Below, one piece after another: positions 1 through 6,026 of a DNA stretch of 10,519 bases (position 1 is the stretch's first letter; each line of letters begins with the position of its first letter). The notes under the pieces were generated by a model that worked only from the letters and a program-made list of their open reading frames with translations, was not told where the DNA came from and did no database searches. The translations under genes and the position numbers were made by a program. The DNA lies in assembly GCA_016839405.1 (NCBI GenBank), contig JAEOUJ010000229.1:1-10519 (forward strand), in the 5' to 3' direction. This DNA is from Candidatus Gerdarchaeota archaeon (GTDB lineage Archaea > Asgardarchaeota > Heimdallarchaeia > JABLTI01).

Positions 1-1
1 A

Positions 2-214
2 ATAGTTGGTGATGAATTTACAACTTTTGGATTCTTTAAAGATTTATTAGATGAAAGACCAAGAAGTGTTTATACAAATCCAGTGAGAGCACCAGCTGTA
101 GATCCCGGTAGAGAATTATTACGTACTACTTGTCAAGCATCGTTTAATAGTGAGCTAATTGATGAAGCAGTTGAGATAATAACAAAACATGGAAAGAATT
201 TGGATGTAATTTAG
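2..214 (+). CDS. C-terminal end of an alpha-oxoamine synthase family PLP enzyme (partial)
   Basis: Only the last 70 residues lie in the window, followed by TAG at 212-214; the reading frame is open to the left edge. The pattern around YTNPVRAPAVDPGRELLRTT, then a helix ending KHGKNLDVI, matches the C-terminal domain of the AONS/KBL family (8-amino-7-oxononanoate synthase, glycine C-acetyltransferase and relatives). In this family the segment 'xNPVxxPAVxxGRxLLRT' precedes the last helices. These PLP enzymes condense an amino acid with an acyl-CoA and release CO2. The catalytic lysine domain is outside the window, so the substrate cannot be told. It shares a strand with the NTPase 65 bases downstream, but a T-rich tract lies between them, so co-transcription is uncertain. 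Family assignment is by eye from remembered conservation. Confidence 0.7.
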   Translation: MVGDEFTTFGFFKDLLDERPRSVYTNPVRAPAVDPGRELLRTTCQASFNSELIDEAVEIITKHGKNLDVI

Positions 215-229
215 AAATATAATTACCAA

Positions 230-247
230 TTCTTTTTATTTTTTTTG
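230..247 (+). terminator. Oligo-T tract after the upstream gene
   Basis: Sixteen bases after the stop of the PLP enzyme the sequence becomes almost pure T (TTCTTTTTATTTTTTTTG) with no strong hairpin. Archaeal RNA polymerase can terminate on oligo-U alone, so this is a plausible termination site before the NTPase gene. Confidence 0.35.
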
Positions 248-279
248 AAGAAATTTTGAAATAATGTAATAATATAATT

Positions 280-795
280 ATGTATAATATGTCAAATATT
301 TTAATAACAGGTTACCCTCGTTCAGGTAAAACAACACTCATAATGAAATTTTTAGAGTTTACAACAATGAGTTGTTCTGGTTTTTATACTGAAGAAATCA
401 AAAATAGTAATGGATTTAGAATAGGCTTTAAAATTATAGGCATTAGCTCAAAACAAGAAGAAATACTTGCACATGTTAATGAAAATGGTAATTACAAAGT
501 TGGAAAATTTTCTGTAAATATTGATAATTTTGAGAAAATAGCTTTATATGAAATGGAGAAAAAAAGTGATTTAATTATAATAGATGAGATTGGTAAAATG
601 GAGCTTTTCTCGGAGCGTTTTAAAAAACAATTATTGAAATGCCTTAATCAAGGAAATGTTTTAGCAACAATTACAATGAAAGGCGGAGGGAAATTTGTTT
701 GGGATATAAAAAATAGAAAAGATGTTAAAATATTAGAAATAACAAAAAATAATAGAAATCAAATATTAAAGGATTTAAAAAGTCTATTAGAATAA
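280..795 (+). CDS. THEP1/NTPCR-family nucleoside-triphosphatase
   Basis: A 171-residue protein with a Walker A loop GYPRSGKT at residues 11-18. A hydrophobic strand leads into the Walker B motif DEIGKMEL at 102-109. The order (P-loop at the extreme N-terminus, GFYTEEI at about 34-40, DEIGKMEL in the middle) is typical of the NTPase_1 (THEP1) family, which includes human cancer-related NTPase NTPCR. Its length is close to the usual 170-190 residues. Family members hydrolyse nucleoside triphosphates to diphosphates with broad base specificity; the cellular role is unsettled. The start may be ATG 280 or ATG 289 (residue 4). Neither has a clear ribosome binding site, which would suit a short-leader or leaderless message. 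The cupin gene follows after 30 bases, so the two are probably co-transcribed. Confidence 0.88.
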   Translation: MYNMSNILITGYPRSGKTTLIMKFLEFTTMSCSGFYTEEIKNSNGFRIGFKIIGISSKQEEILAHVNENGNYKVGKFSVNIDNFEKIALYEMEKKSDLIIIDEIGKMELFSERFKKQLLKCLNQGNVLATITMKGGGKFVWDIKNRKDVKILEITKNNRNQILKDLKSLLE

Positions 796-825
796 TAAAA
801 TAAATGAAATTAATAAAAAAAATCC

Positions 826-1206
826 ATGACAGAAGGATCAAAAATGGAAAAAATAGATCTAGGTAAAATACTTGAGAAAAAAGAAGGTGATATACCTAGA
901 AGTAAGGATGGTGTAATTGTAATAGAATTATTGAAAACAGAAAAATATTCAATTGCTTATGGAGAACTTTTACCAAAAGAAGAAAATAAAAAGCACAAAA
1001 TGATTATGGAAGAAACTTATTATTTCTTGGAAGGAGAAGGTATTATAATAATTGATGGGGATAAAATACCTGTAAAGAAGGATATAATGATAAAAATAAA
1101 ACCAAATGCAGAACAAAAACTTATTAATACTGGAATAGGAAAAATGAAATTTTTAATGGTAGTAAATCCTCCATATGATCCTATAAAAGAAGAAATTTTA
1201 GAATAA
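826..1206 (+). CDS. Small single-domain cupin protein with non-standard metal-ligand positions
   Basis: A 126-residue protein that looks like one cupin barrel. HKMIMEETYYFLEGEG (residues 57-72) matches cupin motif 1. KPNAEQKLINTG (92-103) sits where motif 2 normally reads PxxxxHxxxNTG. Of the usual ligands, only one His (57) and Glu 62 or 63 remain: the first His of the HxH pair is Lys 55 and the motif 2 His is Gln 97. A similar archaeal group with 'PPNAVQ' in motif 2 and a 'VDPxW' ending is remembered, and the VVNPPYDP tail here (112-119) agrees, so this may be a family trait rather than decay. No substrate can be named; metal binding may be weak or absent. ATG 844 (residue 7) is an alternative start with an AAGGA-like site just before it. 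The gene lies 30 bases after the NTPase, probably in one operon. Confidence 0.75.
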   Translation: MTEGSKMEKIDLGKILEKKEGDIPRSKDGVIVIELLKTEKYSIAYGELLPKEENKKHKMIMEETYYFLEGEGIIIIDGDKIPVKKDIMIKIKPNAEQKLINTGIGKMKFLMVVNPPYDPIKEEILE

Positions 1207-1218
1207 TTAGAAAGTTGA

Positions 1219-1238
1219 AAATTTTTTATTAAAAATTT
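1219..1238 (+). terminator. AT-only hairpin after the cupin gene
   Basis: AAATTTTT at 1219-1226 is perfectly complementary to AAAAATTT at 1231-1238, with a 4-base loop. It starts 12 bases after the cupin stop. The stem is weak because it has no GC pairs, but the T-run fits an archaeal oligo-U terminator. In DNA this AT-rich such a stem can arise by chance. Confidence 0.3.
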
Positions 1239-1284
1239 GGACTATAAATCATTTAATAATTATATATCAAAAAATGAAAAGAAT

Positions 1285-1310
1285 AAGCAAAAAATAATAT
1301 AAATTTGCTT
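1285..1310 (+). promoter_or_regulatory. TATA-like promoter framed by a 7-bp inverted repeat, upstream of the first LVIVD gene
   Basis: AAGCAAA (1285-1291) and TTTGCTT (1304-1310) are perfect inverted repeats around a TATA-like AATATAAAT (about 1295-1303). The box is roughly 45-50 bases before ATG 1350, which allows a short leader. The arrangement would suit a regulator bound over the TATA box. This is a by-eye reading in AT-rich DNA. Confidence 0.3.
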
Positions 1311-1349
1311 TTAAATTATAATTATATATAGAAATTGATTGATGGGAAA

Positions 1350-2534
1350 ATGAAGTTAAAAGGGTTTAATAAAACATTACTGATAATTTTAATTTTTTTA
1401 ATACCAATTCAAGATCTAAATCAATCAACAGATCTAAATGTAATTTCTAGCATAGAAAAAGATAGCTCAAAATATAATCAACAAATAATTGGTGATATAA
1501 TTGATTTTTGTTTACAAGATGATTTATTGATTATTAGTATTGAAAATGAAATACGAATTTATGATAATAGTGATCCAGAAGGCATAAAATTACTATCTGT
1601 TATAAAAAGAGTAAATAAGATGCATGTGGAAGTCCATGAAAATCTTTTAGTTACCGCTGATAAATATACAAGTGAAATACTTGTTATAAATATAAGTAAT
1701 CCTAAAGAACCTGAGATATTAAGTTCTCTTCAAAGTGAATTGGATTATGATCCAATATATTGTATGTTAGTTTTAAATACAACTATATTTGTATGTGATA
1801 CTGGCTATATTGATGTATATGATTTTAGCAATCCATATAATCTTGAAAAAATAAGCACATATCGAAGTATTCGAAGAGATATGGGTTACAAGTTATATGC
1901 TTATGACAAATTACTTTTTAAATTTGGTAACGAACACGGTGTAGAAATAATAAATATTAATCAATTAACAAAACTTGAATTTGTTGCTGTTATCGATAAG
2001 ACAGTTTATGCTCAAAGAACTATTGGGGTTATAATGAAAGGGAATTACTTGATTACTATTCCTTATACAGATGTAACAATTAAGGTTTATAATATGGAGA
2101 ATCAAAGCAATCCAGAATTAGTTGCTCGAGGTGATTTTATAAATCATTTTCTTTCAAGAGCAAATTGGGAGGATAGATTATTTATTGCTGGATTTTCCAA
2201 TGTCTATGTAATGGATATTTCCAATCCTTTAGGGATTGAAACAAAATATATTATTCCTAATACACTAAGAATAGATAGTTTTGTTGCGGATGATTTATTT
2301 TTATATTGTGTGTCCAATTTTTTTTCATATGGTGTAATAACATTAGAATATATGATTCCTTTCACACCACCACCAATTATTACTAATCCCCCAACAACCT
2401 ATCCAACAGCATATACTAAAACACAAAAAACTAACACTCTAAAGGCACCTGCTATTATAATAAGTATAGTAATGCCAATTCTTTTTGTAGTAACAATTCT
2501 AAAATTATTGCGAATTAAAAAAATAAAAGAGTAG
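1350..2534 (+). CDS. LVIVD-repeat beta-propeller surface protein with C-terminal membrane anchor (paralogue 1)
   Basis: From ATG 1350 the product is 394 residues. A hydrophobic signal-like segment (about residues 8-20) follows a basic start, so it is probably exported. The body carries recurring LVIVD-type units, each a hydrophobic strand ending in a D/N-x-S-N-P turn: IRIYDNSDP (68-76), LVINISNP (111-118), DVYDFSNP (155-162), KVYNMENQSNP (245-255), YVMDISNP (286-293). A Pro/Thr-rich stalk follows (about 337-360), then a membrane segment near 366-387 and a short basic tail (RIKKIKE), giving an outward-facing propeller. LVIVD domains are of unknown function, most likely binding or scaffolding. 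In-frame TTG 1335 would add five residues; ATG 1350 is preferred because it starts just before the signal sequence. The gene at 3664-4824 is a paralogue. Confidence 0.8.
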   Translation: MKLKGFNKTLLIILIFLIPIQDLNQSTDLNVISSIEKDSSKYNQQIIGDIIDFCLQDDLLIISIENEIRIYDNSDPEGIKLLSVIKRVNKMHVEVHENLLVTADKYTSEILVINISNPKEPEILSSLQSELDYDPIYCMLVLNTTIFVCDTGYIDVYDFSNPYNLEKISTYRSIRRDMGYKLYAYDKLLFKFGNEHGVEIININQLTKLEFVAVIDKTVYAQRTIGVIMKGNYLITIPYTDVTIKVYNMENQSNPELVARGDFINHFLSRANWEDRLFIAGFSNVYVMDISNPLGIETKYIIPNTLRIDSFVADDLFLYCVSNFFSYGVITLEYMIPFTPPPIITNPPTTYPTAYTKTQKTNTLKAPAIIISIVMPILFVVTILKLLRIKKIKE

Positions 2535-2594
2535 ATTGATTAGAAAAATAGCAAATAAGTTAAATTAAAACAGAAAAGATAAAAAGACTCATTG

Positions 2595-2604
2595 CTATAA
2601 ATAA
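2595..2604 (+). promoter_or_regulatory. TATA-like box before the 8-TM protein gene
   Basis: CTATAAATAA lies about 26-35 bases before ATG 2630, near the archaeal TATA-to-start distance. A G-run (GGGGG, 2618-2622) about 7 bases before the ATG could serve as the ribosome binding site. If transcription began 25 bases after this TATA, the G-run would be at the very 5' end. The two signals therefore do not fit together perfectly, and read-through from the upstream gene is also possible. Confidence 0.3.
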
Positions 2605-2629
2605 GGCAACCATTTTTGGGGGAAAAAAA

Positions 2630-3523
2630 ATGGGTAATGAAGGAAAAGTGTTTTTTAATACTGCAGTAACGATAACCTTAGCAGGATTGTTATTTTACTT
2701 CGTAGAGGACATAGTTATCTGGGTAAAATATCTAGAACCAGGAAACATAATTCAATATGGAATGCCAATAACAATTGTAATCTCAGATGTAATAATGATG
2801 ATAACACTCATAATGGCCATGATTTTATTATTTGTTGGTTTTGATAAAACGAAAATTTTCAGATCAACAATAATGATGGGTGGAGTGTACTTACTAGTAT
2901 ATACAATGGGACATATTTTCATGCCATTTTATGCATATTCAGGTTGGACTATACCAAGTTTTTATGGAGCAAATATAGTTAGATTTTTCGCAGAAGAATT
3001 TTTTACAAGTTTCATTTGTTTATTGTTACTAGGAAGTGTTTCTTTATTCATAATAATACTTTCAATAATAAAAATGAAAGAAGAACAATTTACTGTTGAG
3101 GAAAAATTCTCATACATACTAACATTGGGAATTATGGTGATATTCGATATAGCATGTCTACATTGGGCAAAAGCTCTTGTTAGGGAGGAAATAGGAATAG
3201 GATTTGCTATAATACCATACTACGGATTCTTACACATACCATTTATTTTTGAAATGATGCTATTAATAGCAATAATACTACTGATAGTTGCAAACCTATT
3301 CAATAGAGGAAACGGTTACTTGGAAGTAATGACATTAATAATATTAAATATACTATTCATAACAATAATATCAACAGCAGTAGTGGGTTCAGTATTGGAC
3401 TTTACAATAAGTAACGATTTAATACCATTAGCACTAGGAAATTCACTAATACTTCTAGGAACAGTGTTAACATTCATATCATCAATAATTTTAGTTAAGA
3501 AAAAAATGACCTCGAAAATCTGA
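2630..3523 (+). CDS. Polytopic membrane protein with about eight transmembrane helices, function unknown
   Basis: A 297-residue, very hydrophobic protein. Likely membrane segments are near residues 8-28, 46-70, 80-101, 123-149, 160-180, 200-222, 231-256 and 264-290, with short loops and a basic tail (KKKMTSK). Charged or aromatic residues that might matter lie in or near the membrane: E26/D27, D53, H95, D173, H178 and H202. I do not recognise a family and assign no function; a transporter-like or membrane-enzyme role is only a possibility. The ATG is preceded by a GGGGG run at 7-base spacing. It sits between two paralogous LVIVD-repeat anchored proteins on the same strand, with gaps of 95 and 140 bases. 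This suggests, but does not prove, a shared surface role. A hairpin and T-run follow its stop. Confidence 0.75.
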   Translation: MGNEGKVFFNTAVTITLAGLLFYFVEDIVIWVKYLEPGNIIQYGMPITIVISDVIMMITLIMAMILLFVGFDKTKIFRSTIMMGGVYLLVYTMGHIFMPFYAYSGWTIPSFYGANIVRFFAEEFFTSFICLLLLGSVSLFIIILSIIKMKEEQFTVEEKFSYILTLGIMVIFDIACLHWAKALVREEIGIGFAIIPYYGFLHIPFIFEMMLLIAIILLIVANLFNRGNGYLEVMTLIILNILFITIISTAVVGSVLDFTISNDLIPLALGNSLILLGTVLTFISSIILVKKKMTSKI

Positions 3524-3528
3524 GAAAA

Positions 3529-3562
3529 TTAAGAGAAAAAATCTCTTAAAATTTCTTTTTTT
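3529..3562 (+). terminator. Hairpin plus T-run after the 8-TM protein gene
   Basis: TTAAGAG (3529-3535) pairs perfectly with CTCTTAA (3543-3549) over a 7-base loop. A T-rich stretch TTTCTTTTTTT follows (3552-3562). It starts 6 bases after the stop codon, so it probably ends the message before the second LVIVD gene. Confidence 0.5.
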
Positions 3563-3613
3563 AATATTAATAATGAAAAGAAAGTAAATCTAAAAGAAGG
3601 AATGTACGGTAGA

Positions 3614-3654
3614 TTTAATAAAAAAAAAGAGATAAATTACATGAAAAGGTGGTT
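3614..3654 (+). promoter_or_regulatory. TATA-like box and Shine-Dalgarno site for the second LVIVD gene
   Basis: TTTAATAA at 3614-3621 would place transcription start near 3641-3645. A good ribosome binding sequence AGGTGGTT (3647-3654) follows, 9 bases before ATG 3664. The spacing of both signals is consistent, and together they decide the start at 3664 rather than GTG 3649, which lies inside the binding site. Confidence 0.45.
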
Positions 3655-3663
3655 ATTGATGTA

Positions 3664-4824
3664 ATGAAGTTAATTAATATGAAAAAAACATTAGTTTTCA
3701 TAATAATTAGCCTACTTATTTTACCAGCAATAAATGGAAAATCAGAAAGGGATGAAGTAAAATTTCATAATGAACACTATGAAACAGACTATCCTTTACA
3801 AGTGGTTGGTTATGTTTGGGATTTTTGTATTCATGGAGATTTACTTTTTATTAGTATGCATGATGGGACAATAAGAATTTATGATAATGAAAATCCAGAA
3901 GAGATTAAATTATTAAAAACAATAATGGGACCAGAAAAAAGCTATCTTGCTGCATGTGATGATTTACTTATAACTGGGGCATTTTATACAAGTGATATTT
4001 GGACAATAAATGTATCAAATCCATTAAAACCAGAAATTTTGGATAGATATGAGAGTGAAGAAGAGGATGAATTATTAATATATATGTTAGTCTATGAAAA
4101 TTATTTATTTACTCAACACAGACCAAAAGTAAAGATTTACGATTTAAGCAATCCTCGAAATTTAATAAAAACAACAACCTATCCAGGACAGAAAGAAACA
4201 AGAAAATTGCTTTTTAATGAAGATTTACTGTTTAGATATGATAGTTTTTGGGACGGGGTAGTAATTTTTGATGCAAAAAATATTCTTGAACCAATATATT
4301 TGTCAACAATAGATATTAGATTAAGTGAAGAAAGAGTAATAGAGGTGGTAATTAGAGAAAATTACTTGATAACCTTTCCAGTTGAATTAAAGGCAAAATC
4401 ATACAATATAGAGAATCCAGCAGATCCAGAATTGGTTGATTTGGGTGATTTACAAAGGCAAATTGATTGTGTAACTCATTATGGGTATATAGCCTATATA
4501 GCTGATCCACCTAATATATATTTAATGAGTATAGTTGATCCTGAAAATATTAAGACAATAGGAATAATAGAAAGAACATACGGAATAACTAAAATGGAAA
4601 CAGATGGAAAATATCTGTTTTGCAAAGCTGGCAATAGTTATGGTGTTATACCTGTAGAAGATTATATTGATTATGAAATAATCGAAAGTACCCTTCCTGA
4701 AAGTTCAACATCTCAAGATTCATCAATAAATCTTGGATTATCAGGAAAAATTACAGGAATACTAGCAATTATGGTAATAGCAGTTAAAATTCGAGAATTT
4801 TTATCTAAAAAGAAGCATAAATAA
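3664..4824 (+). CDS. LVIVD-repeat beta-propeller surface protein with C-terminal membrane anchor (paralogue 2)
   Basis: A 386-residue protein from ATG 3664, chosen because AGGTGGTT precedes it at good spacing. A signal sequence covers about residues 7-24 (ending LPAING). LVIVD-type units include IRIYDNENP (70-78), TINVSNP (114-120), KIYDLSNP (157-164), SYNIENPADP (246-255) and YLMSIVDPENI (286-296). A Ser-rich linker (342-355) leads to a membrane segment at about 359-377 and a Lys-rich tail. It aligns end to end with the protein at 1350-2534: DFC-x-x-x-DLL-x-IS before the first unit, then IRIYDN-x-x-PE-x-IKLL, are shared. The two therefore arose by duplication. The linker is Ser/Asp-rich here but Pro/Thr-rich in the other copy. 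Function is unknown; an outward-facing binding or scaffold protein is the reasonable inference. Confidence 0.8.
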   Translation: MKLINMKKTLVFIIISLLILPAINGKSERDEVKFHNEHYETDYPLQVVGYVWDFCIHGDLLFISMHDGTIRIYDNENPEEIKLLKTIMGPEKSYLAACDDLLITGAFYTSDIWTINVSNPLKPEILDRYESEEEDELLIYMLVYENYLFTQHRPKVKIYDLSNPRNLIKTTTYPGQKETRKLLFNEDLLFRYDSFWDGVVIFDAKNILEPIYLSTIDIRLSEERVIEVVIRENYLITFPVELKAKSYNIENPADPELVDLGDLQRQIDCVTHYGYIAYIADPPNIYLMSIVDPENIKTIGIIERTYGITKMETDGKYLFCKAGNSYGVIPVEDYIDYEIIESTLPESSTSQDSSINLGLSGKITGILAIMVIAVKIREFLSKKKHK

Positions 4825-4972
4825 AGCAATAAAAAGCAAACAAATTGATTAAAATAATCGGAAAAAGAAGAAAATTGTTTAAAAAATAAAATAAAATTAC
4901 GAAAAATAGAAGGTACAGAAAAAAACAAGAAAATTCCGAAAAAAGGCGGAAAAAACCAATCTAAAACAAAAG
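4825..4972 (+). other. Gene-free A-rich, C-poor tract
   Basis: From the stop of the second LVIVD gene to the TATA-like box at 4973 the plus strand is about 60% A. It has few C residues and no convincing open frame on either strand. It holds runs such as GGCGGAAAAAACC but no clear terminator hairpin. The minus-strand frame across 4713-4928 is only the complement of this tract and the LVIVD gene end. Confidence 0.5.
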
Positions 4973-4981
4973 TTTTTTAAA
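4973..4981 (+). promoter_or_regulatory. TATA-like box before the GC-rich island
   Basis: TTTTTTAAA, preceded by purine-rich AAAAG, is centred about 26 bases before position 5003, the first base of the first island hairpin. This is the archaeal TATA-to-start distance, so it could drive a small RNA from the island. Confidence 0.35.
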
Positions 4982-5002
4982 CAAAAATAGATAGTAAAAC
5001 TC

Positions 5003-5116
5003 TGAGGTTTGGGTTATGTTAATTCTTGTATCCAAACCTCAACCCCATAAACCTCTCTCCCCTATTTAAACTCCCTTTTCCCGCGACGGGGGCGTTTTGG
5101 GCCTCCGTCCGGTTTT
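5003..5116 (+). ncRNA. Candidate structured non-coding RNA (GC-rich island with two hairpins and a T-tail)
   Basis: This 114-base stretch is far richer in G+C than anything else in the window: about 57% over 5031-5112 and about 79% over 5080-5112. Hairpin 1 pairs TGAGGTTTGG (5003-5012) with CCAAACCTCA (5032-5041), ten perfect pairs extendable by a GU and a UA pair. A pyrimidine-rich linker follows (5051-5082). Hairpin 2 pairs GACGGGGGC (5085-5093) with GCCTCCGTC (5101-5109), extended past a bulged C by CCG/CGG, and then TTTT. A TATA-like box lies about 26 bases before the first stem. Locally high GC in AT-rich archaeal genomes is a known sign of RNA genes. It is not a recognisable tRNA, 5S, SRP or RNase P RNA. 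Alternatives are a long leader element for the AroM-family gene, a strong terminator of the LVIVD gene, or a minus-strand transcript. Confidence 0.4.
5081..5116 (+). terminator. Strong GC hairpin followed by TTTT (3' end of the candidate RNA, or a terminator)
   Basis: A 9-pair stem with one GU pair, extended by three more pairs past one bulged base, has a 7-base loop (GTTTTGG). It ends directly at TTTTAATTT. It has the form of an intrinsic terminator and could end either the candidate RNA or read-through from the LVIVD gene. It is by far the most stable-looking stem in the window. Confidence 0.5.
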
Positions 5117-5222
5117 AATTTATGTTATTGATTTTGAATTTTTGCATCTCTAGTTTCTCACTAATTCTAGCGAAAAAAACATGAATTCCAAAAACATAGA
5201 AAATATAGGAGAATCTATTCCA

Positions 5223-5903
5223 ATGGCTAAAATAAAGATTGGATTTCTTACTATTGGTCAATCTCCAAGGACAGATATTATGACCGACATACAATATCTA
5301 ATACTTCCCAATATAGAAATTATTGAAATGGGATTGTTGGATAATCTTAGTTCCGAAGAAATTGAAAATCTTAAACCAGAAGAGGATGAATTCCCTTTTG
5401 TCTCCCGTTTAAGAGATGGCAGTCAAGCTTTTTTGAGTGATAAGAAAATTCAGGAGCTTTTACCTCCTGCTATTGATCTGATGATAACTGATTTAGATGT
5501 TAGAGCAGTAGCGATGCTTTGCACTCATGATTTCCCTAAAATGACCTTTTCTTGTCCAATTATTTTCCCCAATGATTATCTTAAATTTTTGGTCAATCAC
5601 ATACTTAAAACTGAATCTCTTGGAGTGGTTATCCCTTTAGAAAGTCAGATTGAAATGACTAGGAAAAAGTGGAAGAGTAAACGAATTGTTCTTGAAGTTA
5701 AATCTCCATACATTGAAAGGCATCATTGGGATACTACCGCTAAACGTTTTATAGATGAAAAAGTTGATGCTGTTGTTCTTGATTGTATTGGTTTTAATAT
5801 CCCTGATGGACGGGAATTACAACATCTTCTAAATATCCCTATTCTTTTACCTCGAACCATCCTTGCTTTTGCTATCAATCAGCTTTATTATTATTCAATT
5901 TAA
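5223..5903 (+). CDS. AroM family protein
   Basis: From ATG 5223 the product is 226 residues, almost the size of E. coli AroM. Family marks in order are FLTIGQSPR (8-16), a 'GLLDNLSSEEI' segment, FPFVSRLRDG (57-66), LCTHDFP (99-105), VVIPLESQ (135-142) and VLDCIGF (185-191). ATG 5223 is chosen because GGAGA lies 9-10 bases before it and homology begins there; in-frame ATG 5181 lacks such a site. AroM was named for its place beside shikimate genes in E. coli, but its activity is not established. Cys100 and Cys188, one in each half, recall the two-cysteine layout of Asp/Glu/hydantoin racemases, so a racemase- or decarboxylase-like fold is possible (inference). No aromatic-pathway genes are nearby. 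The GC-rich island lies just upstream and might be its leader. Confidence 0.85.
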   Translation: MAKIKIGFLTIGQSPRTDIMTDIQYLILPNIEIIEMGLLDNLSSEEIENLKPEEDEFPFVSRLRDGSQAFLSDKKIQELLPPAIDLMITDLDVRAVAMLCTHDFPKMTFSCPIIFPNDYLKFLVNHILKTESLGVVIPLESQIEMTRKKWKSKRIVLEVKSPYIERHHWDTTAKRFIDEKVDAVVLDCIGFNIPDGRELQHLLNIPILLPRTILAFAINQLYYYSI

Positions 5904-5957
5904 GAAAAGAAACAATGGGTTGATTTGCCTTCGTCTGATTTAAATTTACTTTAATGA

Positions 5958-5971
5958 TTTTTGAGTTTTTT
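5958..5971 (+). terminator. Oligo-T tract after the AroM-family gene
   Basis: Two T-runs, TTTTT (5958-5962) and TTTTTT (5966-5971), lie about 55-68 bases after the stop codon without a clear hairpin. This is a plausible archaeal oligo-U termination site before the acetyltransferase remnant. Confidence 0.3.
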
Positions 5972-6026
5972 AATTCTTTCAAGAGTTGAGGAAATTCATT
6001 TAAAATCATAATTTGCTTTTGATTTC

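Noticed and set aside
4713..4928. Minus-strand open frame of 71 codons
   Set aside because: It overlaps the end of the second LVIVD gene and the A-rich tract; its Phe/Leu-rich product is what the complement of A-rich DNA gives.
5003..5116. tRNA, 5S, SRP or RNase P RNA in the GC-rich island
   Set aside because: No cloverleaf or T-arm consensus; too short and without the known core motifs of the larger RNAs.
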